Source: Pandoraea vervacti (GTDB lineage: Bacteria; Pseudomonadota; Gammaproteobacteria; Burkholderiales; Burkholderiaceae). From it: a stretch of 64,000 bases of DNA. This document shows positions 8,409 through 19,049 of this stretch, piece by piece (position 1 is the stretch's first letter; each line of letters opens with the position of its first letter). The stretch spans positions 2,232,001 to 2,296,000 of the forward strand of contig NZ_CP010897.2 in assembly GCF_000934605.2 (NCBI RefSeq), in the 5' to 3' direction. A program made the translations under genes and the position numbers. Under the pieces are notes generated by a model. The model made no database searches. It was not told the DNA's origin and worked only from the letters and a program-made list of their open reading frames with translations.

Positions 8409-9371
8409 TTATCGGCGTCGCCAGCGCAAACGCCGTGTCAGGCATGTCAGGTGTCCAAGACGATGCAGCGCATTCAAGAGCGCTGCTGCAAACCCCGTTC
8501 GGCCGCGCCCGGACGCAGGAGGCGAAGTATCGGAGGGGGTGCCCGCAGTCCGCGTCGACGAAGCGTTCCCCGGCTCGTGCCAGGGTTCGAATCGATAGCC
8601 AATGCGTGGCACGGTCACGATGTGGCCATGCAGGCCCAGCGGAATGAGCCTGCGCCGCAGACGCGAGACGACCTGCATCAGATTGGTGTCGTCCTGATCG
8701 GGGCGTTCCGGCCAAAGCGTGGCGATCAACGTACGTTTGTCATGCGCAACATCCGGCGGTGATCGCAGCGCGCACAGCAAGCGGTACTCGATTTGCGGAA
8801 TTCGCACGGTGACACCCTGACGACGCACTTCGCCGTGTCCGTCACGCGCGACGCCGTGCAGGAGCGCGGACGCGGGCGACGTGTGGGCGGTTGCGTCCCC
8901 GATCGACAGTGCCGCCGTGCCGGCATCGACATGCGGGTAAGGGGGCGTTGCCGGTGTCATGACGTCGGCATCTCCGGGTTCGTCCGGTTTATCCGGTTCG
9001 GCCTGCCGCGAATCGCACGCCGCTGAAGCCGCTGAGGTTGCTGAGGTTGCTGAGGTCGCGAAAGCCAATGAAGCGACCGGCATATCGAAGCGATATCCCA
9101 CGCGAGCGACGGTCACGATCGCGCGGTGCAGGCCGAGTGGCGCGAGCGAGCGTCGCAGGCGCGAGACAAGCTGTACGAGGGCGGCGTCTTCCATCCATTG
9201 CGCGCGCTGTCCCCACAGGGCTTCCATCAGGGCGGGCTTGTCGAAGACCTTGCCCGGACGTGCGGCAAGGCGCACCAGCAAACGCTTTTCCTGCTCCGAC
9301 AGGCGAGCGGAAATGCCGTGGTGCTGCACGAGATTGGTGACATCGTCGAGGTCGAACGGTGGGGTCGACAT
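8409..9371 (-). CDS. Transcriptional regulator with two OmpR/ToxR-type winged helices
   Basis: 320 residues from the ATG at 9371 (MSTPPFDLDD), with GGAG upstream. Residues about 20-97 and 185-265 are two copies of a PhoB/ToxR-type DNA-binding domain. Each ends with the same signature: VSRLRRSLAPLGL...GYRF and VSRLRRRLIPLGL...GYRF. The linker (100-180) is low complexity, with ATSATSATSAASAA encoded by a 9-base repeat and PDKPDEPGD. There is no receiver domain and no membrane segment, so it is not a classic two-component regulator or a membrane-bound ToxR. The stop is 88 bases before the chitinase start on the same strand, so it probably controls that unit. What it senses is unknown. Confidence 0.85.
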   Translation of the reverse strand: MSTPPFDLDDVTNLVQHHGISARLSEQEKRLLVRLAARPGKVFDKPALMEALWGQRAQWMEDAALVQLVSRLRRSLAPLGLHRAIVTVARVGYRFDMPVASLAFATSATSATSAASAACDSRQAEPDKPDEPGDADVMTPATPPYPHVDAGTAALSIGDATAHTSPASALLHGVARDGHGEVRRQGVTVRIPQIEYRLLCALRSPPDVAHDKRTLIATLWPERPDQDDTNLMQVVSRLRRRLIPLGLHGHIVTVPRIGYRFEPWHEPGNASSTRTAGTPSDTSPPASGRGRTGFAAALLNALHRLGHLTCLTRRLRWRRR

Positions 9372-9688
9372 GGGGCGCTCCGGGTAACGAGGAAGGGACG
9401 CCAACCGTAGCGACGCCGGTTCGCCTGTCACAAGACATCAAACCGCAGAAAGCGCGACATAGGTTCCCGGCCCCGGGGTACGCACGACATGCGCGCTGCG
9501 CTCGCCTGGTACCTGACCAATGTCACTCGTCGCATCGCAAGGTAAGATAACGGCCATATCTCGCAAGAGGCGCCGCCCGCCACGCTGTCATGCCGCTAAG
9601 TCCTTCCGGCATCGGCGCCGGTCGCGGCCCCTGCCGACGTCAGTGGTTCATTGATTGACCGACTTCTCGCACTCACCCGGATTTCGCC
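9372..9688. other. Divergent intergenic region, regulator / fghA
   Basis: 317 bases between divergently read genes. It must hold promoters for the winged-helix regulator (minus) and fghA (plus). I see no operator-like palindrome and no terminator. Confidence 0.4.
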
Positions 9689-10543
9689 ATGCTCGAACTC
9701 ATTTCCGAACACCGTTGCTTCGGCGGCACGCAGCGCTTTTATCGTCATACGTCTACCGTGATCGGATTGCCGATGCGTTTTTCCGTCTTCATCCCGCCGC
9801 AAGCGCGCGACGGTCGCGTCGTGCCCGCGCTGTTCTACCTCGCGGGGCTCACGTCGACGGAAGAGACCTTCATGATCAAGGGGGGCGCACAGTGGCTCGC
9901 CGCAGAACACGGCGTGGCGCTGATTACCCCCGACACCAGCCCGCGCGGGGCGGGCGTGCCCGGCGAGACCGATGCATGGGATTTCGGTGTGGGGGCGGGC
10001 TTCTATCTCGACGCCACGCAGGCGCCCTGGTCGACGCATTACCGCATGTACAGCTACGTCGTCGATGAGCTATACGGACTGGTGACGCAGTCGCTGCCGA
10101 TCGATGCCGGGCGTATCGGCATCTTCGGTCACTCGATGGGCGGTCACGGCGCGCTGACGCTTGCGCTGCGCAATCCCGGCAAATTCCGCTCCGTGTCGGC
10201 CTTTGCCCCGATTGCGGCGCCGATGCATTGCCCGTGGGGAGAGAAGGCGTTCACGGGGTATCTGGGGACGGATCGCGAGACGTGGCGGCAGTACGATGCG
10301 AGCGAGCTGATCGCCGCGGCAGCGCATGCGGTGTTTCCGGGCGGTATTCTGATCGATCAGGGTCTGAACGACCAGTTCCTCGAAGCCCAGCTGCATCCGG
10401 ACATCTTCGAGCGCGCCTGCCGTGAAGCCGGGCAACCGCTGAACCTGCGCCGCCACGAAGGTTATGACCACGGCTATTACTTCATTCAGACGTTCATGGC
10501 AGATCATCTGTCACATCACGCCGAACATCTGCGGGCCTACTGA
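9689..10543 (+). CDS. fghA: S-formylglutathione hydrolase
   Basis: 284 residues, the usual length. It is an alpha/beta hydrolase of the esterase D family. The nucleophile Ser149 lies in GHSMGG (147-152), the oxyanion region is YLAGLTSTEETFMIKGGAQ, and the acid and His are in DQGLNDQFLE and HEGYDHGYYF. It hydrolyses S-formylglutathione to formate and glutathione, the last step of glutathione-dependent formaldehyde removal in the cytoplasm. Its usual partner, the class III alcohol dehydrogenase, is not next to it here. It stands alone, with pdxY convergent downstream across a short tandem repeat. Confidence 0.95.
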   Translation: MLELISEHRCFGGTQRFYRHTSTVIGLPMRFSVFIPPQARDGRVVPALFYLAGLTSTEETFMIKGGAQWLAAEHGVALITPDTSPRGAGVPGETDAWDFGVGAGFYLDATQAPWSTHYRMYSYVVDELYGLVTQSLPIDAGRIGIFGHSMGGHGALTLALRNPGKFRSVSAFAPIAAPMHCPWGEKAFTGYLGTDRETWRQYDASELIAAAAHAVFPGGILIDQGLNDQFLEAQLHPDIFERACREAGQPLNLRRHEGYDHGYYFIQTFMADHLSHHAEHLRAY

Positions 10544-10564
10544 TCGCCCGGTAATCGCTCGTTA

Positions 10565-10612
10565 AGAACGGGATTCAGAACGGGATTCAGAACGGGGTTC
10601 AGGACGGGGATA
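10565..10612. repeat. 12-bp tandem repeat, four units
   Basis: Four units of AGAACGGGATTC: two perfect, then AGAACGGGGTTC and AGGACGGGGATA. They lie between the convergent ends of fghA and pdxY. The copies decay to the right, as in repeats made by replication slippage. No coding role is apparent. Confidence 0.85.
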
Positions 10613-10664
10613 AGAACGGCCTTGCCAGGCGTATGCCGGGCGCTCCGGGGGGAGCGCGTTGACG

Positions 10665-11522
10665 TCACACCGCCTGCGCTTCGTAACGGCGCGGCGGCGT
10701 GACGATCTCGTCCTGCGCACGGACGATCTCCAGTTCGTAGCGTCCGGCGAGGTGCGTGGCGGCCAGTACGGCATCGACTGCGGCCAGCGTGTGTTCGAAC
10801 GCCGCACGCACCGTATCGCCCTTGAGTAGTCGTGCGAGAAACACGCCGGAGGTGAGATCGCCGACGCCCACGGGATGCCGCGAGAACGGATACAGCGGGC
10901 GTGTGCCGTGCCACGCCTCGTCGTGCGTGACAACGAGCATTTCGAAGTTATCCGAGGGCTTGCCCGCGTACTCCAGATGCTTGACGAGCACCATCTTCGG
11001 TCCGCGAGCGAGCAGGGCGCGACAAGCGGCCAGCGCGTCGTCGAACGTGTCGATGGGATGCTGCGAGAGCTTTTCCAGTTCGAGATGGTTCGGTGCAATG
11101 ATGTCCGCTGCTGCGGGCATATGCTCGACGAGATACTGCTCGATGCCCGGCTTGACCTGGCAACCCTTTTCCGGATGACCCATCACGGGGTCGCAAAGAT
11201 AAATCGCGGCGGGATTGGCGTATTTCACGCGCTGCACCGCCGCGAGCACGAAACTCGCCTGCTCGGGCGCCCCCAGATACCCCGAGAGCACGGCGTCGCA
11301 ATTGACCAGTTCGCCGATGTCGGCAATGCCGTCGACCAGCTTCAGAATTTCGTCGCTCGGCAGCGCCTGTCCCGTCCATTTGCCGTACTGCGTGTGATTG
11401 GAAAACTGTACGGTGTTGATCGGCCAGACGTTGACGCCGAGACGTCGCATCGGGAACTCGGCGGCGCTGTTGCCGGCGTGGCCGAACACCACGTGGGACT
11501 GAATGCTGAGGACGTTTTTCAT
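10665..11522 (-). CDS. pdxY: Pyridoxal kinase
   Basis: 285 residues from the ATG at 11522; the Met just before it (11525) is an equal choice. MKNVLSIQSHVVFGHAGNSA is the typical start of PdxY in the ribokinase-like superfamily. PNHLELEKLS and the nucleotide/anion-hole region PVGVGDLTSGVFLARLL (GD with the catalytic Asp) match the family. It phosphorylates pyridoxal to pyridoxal 5'-phosphate in the vitamin B6 salvage pathway, using ATP and a divalent metal. It is monocistronic and convergent with fghA. Confidence 0.94.
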   Translation of the reverse strand: MKNVLSIQSHVVFGHAGNSAAEFPMRRLGVNVWPINTVQFSNHTQYGKWTGQALPSDEILKLVDGIADIGELVNCDAVLSGYLGAPEQASFVLAAVQRVKYANPAAIYLCDPVMGHPEKGCQVKPGIEQYLVEHMPAAADIIAPNHLELEKLSQHPIDTFDDALAACRALLARGPKMVLVKHLEYAGKPSDNFEMLVVTHDEAWHGTRPLYPFSRHPVGVGDLTSGVFLARLLKGDTVRAAFEHTLAAVDAVLAATHLAGRYELEIVRAQDEIVTPPRRYEAQAV

Positions 11523-11552
11523 CATGATGAAGACGGAGGGGCAAATACGGGT

Positions 11553-11622
11553 AAAAAAACACAACGCCCGCGAGCGGCACGTCCCTGATCCTAAGACAAA
11601 GGCGTTTCCGATGCGGGCGTTG
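11553..11622 (-). terminator. Candidate terminator downstream of the EF-G gene
   Basis: A ten-base stem (CAACGCCCGC at 11562 with GCGGGCGTTG at 11613) is followed on the minus strand by GTGTTTTTTT. The loop is about 40 bases, longer than usual, which lowers confidence. It lies between the EF-G stop and pdxY. Confidence 0.4.
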
Positions 11623-11698
11623 ACCGCCGGTGGCGCAGGTAACGGCGTATTTTGCCTTGCCGTCCCTACGTAGGGCGCGTACTACCTCACTGACGATC

Positions 11699-13795
<2,097 letters not shown>

Positions 13796-14124
13796 AGTGC
13801 ACCTCTTTTCAGACGGTGGGGAAAAAGCATAGGAGCAGCCATCATACTCCAATGTCGGGTGAACGCGCTGAGCGCTACATTGCCCGCAAGGCCAGCAGTC
13901 ATGGGGGTTTGGAGCGGTTGCTCACATTGCAATCGAGGGCAGCGGGCACGGCTCGCGAATGACGCCCGTTCTCCGATAACAGAGGAAATCGGCTGACGAA
14001 AACGCCCTGCCGAACGGGCGGGGCGTGTGAGGGAACGACGAAACATCGGACCGTGCGCAACGGCTGCGCAAGCACCGGAGGCCGAGGCGCCGGGGTGCCG
14101 ATGTGACGCCGTGTTGCAGTGTCG
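13796..14124. other. Intergenic region with a possible terminator hairpin
   Basis: About 330 bases between the MCP stop and the EF-G start, both on the minus strand. A GC-rich hairpin at about 14001-14026, read on the minus strand as CGCCC...GGGCGTTTTCG, could end the MCP transcript. The promoter of the EF-G gene must lie in the lower half. No gene is seen. Confidence 0.4.
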
Positions 14125-15771
14125 TCAGGCGACCTGGCGTTGACGTGAAAACGCCAGCACGGCGCCGCGCGGCGCGTTCGCGGCGGCGTCCGGTCCGTCA
14201 TCGTTCTCGGCGCTTGCCGGATCGCCGCCGGGCAACCGGAAGATCGCTACGGCGTCGCGCAAGTTGCGCGCCTGATCTTCGAGCGAACTGGCGGCCGCCG
14301 TTGCCTGTTCGACGAGCGCGGCGTTTTGCTGCGTGACCTGATCCATCTGCATGACGGCCGTGTTGACCTGTTCGATGCCGCCGGACTGTTCGGTCGACGC
14401 CGCAGAGATTTCTCCCATGATGTCGGTCACGCGCTGGACGGCCTGCACGATGTCCGTCATGGTGCGGCCGGCGTCACGCACCTGCGACGAGCCGTCCTGC
14501 ACCTTGTGCACGGAGGTCTCGATAAGCGATTTGATTTCCTTGGCCGCGGCGGCGCTGCGTTGCGCGAGCGTGCGCACTTCGCCGGCGACGACGGCAAAGC
14601 CGCGCCCCTGTTCGCCGGCACGCGCGGCTTCCACCGCAGCGTTCAGCGCCAGGATGTTGGTCTGGAAGGCGATACCGTCGATCACGCCGATAATGTCGTT
14701 GATCTTCGTCGAGCTGTCGGCGATTTCCTGCATCGAGCGTACGGCGCCATCGACCACACGACCGCCTTGCCCGGCGATCTCCGACGCGTTCGCCGCGAGT
14801 TGACTTGCCTGACGGGCATTCTCGGCATTCTGTTTGACGGTCGCCGTCAGTTGCTCCATCGACGACGCGGTTTCTTCGAGCGATGCGGCTTGCTCCTCGG
14901 TGCGCGACGACAGATCGGTGTTTCCGGCGAGCAATTCGCCCGAGGCCGACGTAATGGAGGCAGTGCCGCTGCGCACGCGCCGCACAATCTGATCGAGACT
15001 TTCGTTCATGTGTTTGAGGGCTGCCATCAATTGCCCCGTTTCGTCGCGGCTCGTCACGTCGATACGGCTTGTGAGATCGCCTTGCGCCACCCGTTGCGCG
15101 ACTTCTACCGCACGTGCGATCGGGCGTGTGATGCTGCGTGTGACCGACCAGGCCGCGACGATCCCAACGAGCGAAGCCAGTGCGCCCAATACGACGAGCA
15201 GCAGCTTGGCGAACGCGATGTCGGCGCTCGTTGCCGCCCCCGTCTCATCGAGAATCTTTTTCTGAAAGGTCACGAGCTCGACGGCCTCGTTCTGCATGGC
15301 GTCGAGCGCGGGCAGCGCCTGCTGCTGCACGATGCCGAGCGCGGTCTCGCGCTGATCGGCGTCGAGTTCGGCAACGACCGCGATGCGCGCCTTCTTGAAG
15401 GCTTCGTTCTGCTCGCGAATGGCCTTGGTCAGCCGCTTGCCGTTTTCCGTGGTGACGTACTTGTCCAGCAAGGCCTGCGCCTCGCTCATGCGCGCTAGGT
15501 TGGCATCGATGCGCTCGTTGTACGTCGTACGCTGGGCGGGATTCGTCGTCGTGAAAAACTCGAGCAGGCGGCGCGCATTGCCACGCACCATGGCGTCGAT
15601 CGTATGCGCCGCGTCGGCTTTCGCCCACGCGCTGGTGAGCAGTTCTTCGTTGGCGCGCTCGATGGCGACGAAGCGTACCAACGCAACGATCAACATGCTG
15701 AGAAGCAGAACAAGTAACGTGCCGAAACCGACGGCCAATCGGGTTCGGATCTTCAGGTCGGCGATGCGCAT
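14125..15771 (-). CDS. Methyl-accepting chemotaxis protein (Tar/Tsr topology)
   Basis: 548 residues from the ATG at 15771 (MRIADLKIRT), with AAGGAGT upstream. Membrane segment one is about residues 13-33. A periplasmic four-helix bundle follows (AHTIDAMVRGNARRLLEFFTTTN), then membrane segment two (LLLVVLGALASLVGIVAAW) near 190-210. A HAMP domain (SITRPIARAVEVAQRVAQGDL) leads into the cytoplasmic signalling hairpin with the conserved tip IAFQTNILALNAAVEAARAG. It transmits ligand binding through CheA/CheW to the flagellar motor. The ligand is unknown. The C-terminal tail lacks an NWETF-like CheR tether. No che genes are nearby; it is an orphan receptor. Confidence 0.93.
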   Translation of the reverse strand: MRIADLKIRTRLAVGFGTLLVLLLSMLIVALVRFVAIERANEELLTSAWAKADAAHTIDAMVRGNARRLLEFFTTTNPAQRTTYNERIDANLARMSEAQALLDKYVTTENGKRLTKAIREQNEAFKKARIAVVAELDADQRETALGIVQQQALPALDAMQNEAVELVTFQKKILDETGAATSADIAFAKLLLVVLGALASLVGIVAAWSVTRSITRPIARAVEVAQRVAQGDLTSRIDVTSRDETGQLMAALKHMNESLDQIVRRVRSGTASITSASGELLAGNTDLSSRTEEQAASLEETASSMEQLTATVKQNAENARQASQLAANASEIAGQGGRVVDGAVRSMQEIADSSTKINDIIGVIDGIAFQTNILALNAAVEAARAGEQGRGFAVVAGEVRTLAQRSAAAAKEIKSLIETSVHKVQDGSSQVRDAGRTMTDIVQAVQRVTDIMGEISAASTEQSGGIEQVNTAVMQMDQVTQQNAALVEQATAAASSLEDQARNLRDAVAIFRLPGGDPASAENDDGPDAAANAPRGAVLAFSRQRQVA

Positions 15772-16185
15772 AGAAATTGACTCCTTATAGGTATTGGATG
15801 CCAAGACAACACGGGTCACGTGAAGCTGTCGGCGTTTCGAGGAGTGGTCGCCGGTGCCGCGGCGCGCGTCGATACCAGGGGTAAGGCGTGACGCGACCTT
15901 GGCTCACGCGCCGGTCTCGACACGTGTGACATGTCCGGCGACGCGTGACGGGGGGATTCGATGAAGCCAGTCCGTCTGACTTCATATACGACAGGAAATA
16001 TGGGAACTGAAGCTTTTCCTACATCCGAACGGGGGGAGCGACGACAGAGCGACGACAGAGCGACGACGCAGCGACGGGGCGAAGACGACGTGAAGACGAC
16101 GTGAAGGCGACGTGCTGGCGACGTTCACGCGACGTTCGGGTGAGATGACCGCCGTCAGAGAACCTGACGGCGAAAATTAGAAGGA
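15772..16185. other. Intergenic region upstream of the MCP gene
   Basis: About 410 bases with no gene. The right half is the degenerate repeat listed separately (16037-16138). The left half next to 15771 carries the MCP ribosome site and presumably its promoter. I cannot identify a flagellar-type promoter with confidence. Confidence 0.4.
16037..16138. repeat. Degenerate GACGAC/GCGACG tandem repeat
   Basis: An opening run of GAGCGACGACA units (about 11 bases) changes into GAAGACGACGT and then GGCGACGT units, ending near TTCACGCGACGTTCG. The copies are imperfect throughout. It lies at the 3' end of the BNR-repeat gene and is not part of an open frame that I would call. Confidence 0.65.
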
Positions 16186-17331
16186 TCAGACAAAACGAAC
16201 GGCATAAATGGGTGGCAGATGTGCCGACAGGCTGTGCCATTGCTCGCCGGCGTCATTGCTGACCCACAGCGCGCCGGTCGTCGAGCCCATGGCGAGCGTT
16301 CGCCCGGTGGCATCGATGTCCAGTCCGTGCCGGTAAATCAGATCGTAGGACGGGGTTTCCGGCAATCCGTGCGAGAGCGATGTGAACGATTGTCCGCCGT
16401 CTCGCGTGCGCGTGACAACCAGTCGTGCGTCGACGGGGATACGACATGCGTCGCGTTGCGCCGGCGCGAACCACGCAACGTCAGGGTCGTGCGGATCGAC
16501 GACGACGGCGAAGCCGAAGCTCGACGGAGCCGCCTGAATGCGACGCCATGACGCGCCGTAGTCGAGCGTGCGGAAGATGCCGTTGTGATGTTGTGCCCAG
16601 AGCGCATTGGGCGCGTCGCGGCACTGCACGAGTCGGTGGACATCCTGCGCATTCGGATCGAGTCGTCGCTCCGGGGGCATGTAATCGGCCTCCATGCCGG
16701 AGGCAGCCAGCGCCCACGTGTCGCCACCGTCTCTCGTGCGCCACACGCCCCCGGTCGACACGGCGACGATCACCTGACGACTGTCACGGGGATCGATGCA
16801 AATCGAATGAATTCCCGCATGGTCATACCCACCGCCCATCCACTGGGCACGCTCCGGGCGGTTCCATAAACTCTCGACCAAATGCCAGGTGCGGCCATGG
16901 TCGCCCGAGCGGAACAGGCCCCCCGGTATGGTGCCCGCCCACAATACGCCGGGAGCATCGGGGCCCGCCGCTTCTAGCGACCAGAGCAGATCGACGCTGG
17001 GCGCCTGAGCGTTGGCGCAAGCGCTATCGGGCGGCTCGCCCTGAAGTGATGCCTGCGCCGCCGATGCCGTCTGTGGTGCGAAGGCCGGCGGCGGCAACTC
17101 GGTCCACGTGGTGTCGTCGCGCGAACGACACCACAGCTTCACGCCGAAGTGCCCCAGGTTGAGCGCGGCGTAGTCGGTGCCGTCGCGCGGGTCGTGCAGC
17201 ACCATGCTCACCGGTTCTCCCGGAAAGTCGGAGGTGCTCGACGTCAATCGCCAGACCGCGCCTTCCCGTTCCCATGTGAACAATCCCTTGCGAGTGGCGA
17301 CCAGTAACGTCGCACCGATGACATGTTCCAT
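16186..17331 (-). CDS. BNR-repeat (sialidase-like) beta-propeller protein
   Basis: 381 residues from the ATG at 17331, chosen for AAGGAGGAG upstream. Several BNR/Asp-box motifs are visible: SGDHGRTWHLVE, TRDGGDTWALA, TLDYGASWRRI, TRDGGQSFTSL and SNDAGEQWHSL. This is the pattern of a six-bladed propeller as in sialidases and photosystem II stability factors. The usual sialidase Arg triad and FRIP motif are not seen, so enzyme activity is doubtful. There is no signal peptide, so it is probably cytoplasmic. A MoaD-like gene lies 195 bases upstream on the same strand; I recall this pairing in other Burkholderiales, which suggests a joint role of unknown kind. Confidence 0.8.
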   Translation of the reverse strand: MEHVIGATLLVATRKGLFTWEREGAVWRLTSSTSDFPGEPVSMVLHDPRDGTDYAALNLGHFGVKLWCRSRDDTTWTELPPPAFAPQTASAAQASLQGEPPDSACANAQAPSVDLLWSLEAAGPDAPGVLWAGTIPGGLFRSGDHGRTWHLVESLWNRPERAQWMGGGYDHAGIHSICIDPRDSRQVIVAVSTGGVWRTRDGGDTWALAASGMEADYMPPERRLDPNAQDVHRLVQCRDAPNALWAQHHNGIFRTLDYGASWRRIQAAPSSFGFAVVVDPHDPDVAWFAPAQRDACRIPVDARLVVTRTRDGGQSFTSLSHGLPETPSYDLIYRHGLDIDATGRTLAMGSTTGALWVSNDAGEQWHSLSAHLPPIYAVRFV

Positions 17332-17526
17332 GTTGCTCCTCCTTGGCTGGCGCGAGGATCGTCCTGTGACGACGCCTGCGTGGCTCTGGTGTCGCTGGGC
17401 AAGTGCCCGAGAATCGCCCAAGAATCGTGTCTGAGTTTGTGCCTGATGTCGTGCCCGCGAGGTGTGTCCGAAATTCGTCGTCGGTTGCCCGCGTGCGTAT
17501 GCGGGCGACGTGTCGTTGCAGCGTGG

Positions 17527-17796
17527 CTACCCGCCTGACAGCGCTTGCGCCACGTACACGGCGCTGGCAGCGCCGAGTTCGTCGCGCAGCGTCTGACGAT
17601 CGCGAATCAGGCGGCCGTCGACAAACACGGCGACGTGCGCGCGCAAGCGGCCCTGATCGTTGAACAGATAGCCACGCAACGCTGGCGCGCGCGATACGCA
17701 CTGTGCGAGCGCATCGCGCACGTCGCTGCTGTCGACGTGCTGTTCGGCCACGGGCACGTGACGTTGAATTGCCGGTGCGAAAGTGACAGTCGCCAT
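17527..17796 (-). CDS. MoaD/ThiS-like beta-grasp protein
   Basis: 89 residues from the ATG at 17796 (MATVTFAPAIQRHV). An in-frame ATG 16 codons upstream is possible; neither has a strong ribosome site, and the shorter form begins where the ubiquitin-like fold should begin. The pattern TVTFAP...RDALAQCVSRAPALRGYLFNDQGRLRAHVAVFVDGRLIRDRQTL is that of MoaD/ThiS sulfur carriers. The C-terminus ends in ALSGG, so the terminal Gly-Gly needed for adenylation and thiocarboxylate formation is present. No moaE, thiG or E1-like gene is near. The partner may be the BNR-repeat protein encoded next. Confidence 0.78.
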   Translation of the reverse strand: MATVTFAPAIQRHVPVAEQHVDSSDVRDALAQCVSRAPALRGYLFNDQGRLRAHVAVFVDGRLIRDRQTLRDELGAASAVYVAQALSGG

Positions 17797-18157
17797 GTCG
17801 TTGTCGTCGAGCGCCGTCTGCGGGAATCGTCGGACGGTCCGCATGGGTGAGGCTTTCAGTGTAGACAATGAGGATCATTTGCACATCGGCGACGTAGTCT
17901 CGGCCCTCGTGTTGTTGTGCATGCGCCGCGCTATGTATGGCCGGAAATAACGCAGTTAGCGGCCATGCGTTGGATGCAGGGCGCTATTTGGTGTCCTTTG
18001 CATGACGCACAACGAGTTTCGATGCGCGTGGAGCGTGATCGTAGGGTGTGGCATCGCATATCGGACACTCCCCAACCCCATTCACCTCGTTATTGGTCAC
18101 CATTATCAAAGTGCCCGCGAGCGCGGTGCCGCAGGCAAATATCCGAGGAGGGGAGTG
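17797..18157. other. Divergent intergenic region
   Basis: About 360 bases between the MoaD-like gene (minus) and a small plus-strand gene. It contains promoter sequence for both directions but no motif I can name. Short open frames here have no ribosome site. Confidence 0.4.
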
Positions 18158-18520
18158 ATGGCAAGACTCAAAGGCAAGGACATTGGTATGGGGCGGTGGA
18201 ACGACGCGGCGATCAAGCGCCTGTGGCGTTTGCATAAGGCCGGGGAAGATGCGAACACGTTGGATCCGGCGATCAAGCGTCCGCCGGAACTTGCGAAATG
18301 CGAGGGGCACTTTGTGTGGAGCGTGAGGCAGGCCGCATTCGTCGGTCGCCAGGACGATCCGGTGGTGGGCGGCCACCGCCACTACGTGACATGCACCGCG
18401 CAGGCAAGGCGTTATGAAAGTGTGGCGCAAGCGAGGGCGGCGGGAGATGCGCTCATCGGGGACGTGTTGATACTGTATGGCTTCGGCGCGAACGCACCGC
18501 TGTACATTGTGGGCCGCTGA
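18158..18520 (+). CDS. Hypothetical protein
   Basis: 120 residues from the ATG at 18158, chosen because AGGAGGGG lies six bases upstream. It is basic at the start (MARLKGKDIGMGRWNDAAIK) and has no membrane segment or signal peptide. A central HFVWSVRQAAFVGRQDDPVVGG is followed by an Ala-rich helix (YESVAQARAAGDALIGDV) and a hydrophobic end (LILYGFGANAPLYIVGR). I do not recognise the family. It stands alone and is convergent with the glycine-zipper lipoprotein gene. Confidence 0.65.
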   Translation: MARLKGKDIGMGRWNDAAIKRLWRLHKAGEDANTLDPAIKRPPELAKCEGHFVWSVRQAAFVGRQDDPVVGGHRHYVTCTAQARRYESVAQARAAGDALIGDVLILYGFGANAPLYIVGR

Positions 18521-18629
18521 TGGTGCTTGATGGTGCTGATGGATCTCGACGGCGCTGGGCGAAGCTGACGAAGCAAATCCCGGCTTGCCATGGGCAGGCC
18601 GGGACATGACCTCAAGCGTAGAGGCGTTG

Positions 18630-18818
18630 TTACTTGCCCAGTTCGTGGCCGATGACACCGCCCACGACGGCGCCGCCAATGGTGCCGGCGGTGCTGCCGC
18701 CAGTCGCTTCGTGACCGATGACGCCGCCCGCTGCTGCGCCACCCAGCGTGCACCCGATGATGGAGGACCCCATCGCGAGTGCCGTGATGACAACGAGAAT
18801 CGATTTCGCCATTTTCAT
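18630..18818 (-). CDS. Small glycine-zipper lipoprotein
   Basis: 62 residues from the ATG at 18818, with AGGAGG upstream. A lipoprotein signal (KSILVVITALAMGSSIIGC) ends in the lipobox I-I-G-C at residues 20-23. The mature 40 residues are two glycine-zipper segments (GGAAAGGVIGHEATGG and GTIGGAVVGGVIGHELGK) like those of SlyB/Rcp-type outer membrane proteins. Glycine zippers insert into or pack against membranes, so an envelope role is likely. Upstream sequence leads to the tandem repeat and tRNA-Lys array. Confidence 0.82.
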   Translation of the reverse strand: MKMAKSILVVITALAMGSSIIGCTLGGAAAGGVIGHEATGGSTAGTIGGAVVGGVIGHELGK

Positions 18819-19049
18819 GATGCGCCTCCTGTAGCCAGTGTCGGCCGCGACTTGCACAGCGACATGAATCCAGCATAGCCCGCGGAGGTTTTGCACACTA
18901 TCGGCTGCGACTGAAATGCCTGTAGGAATTGGACGACAGGTCAGAGGAGAAGAGGTGAAAGCGAGGATGAGGAAGCACGCGCCACGTGTGACGAACGACA
19001 GAGCGCGGTGATGCATTCGCGAAGCGTCAGCAAAAAGCGAAGCGGAAAC

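Noticed and set aside
16186..17331. Calling the BNR protein a sialidase
   Set aside because: Asp-boxes are present but the Arg triad and FRIP motif are not seen, and there is no export signal.
18002..18157. Upstream extension of the 120-residue protein at 18158
   Set aside because: The ATG at 18158 has an excellent AGGAGGGG site and the extension reads like non-coding sequence.
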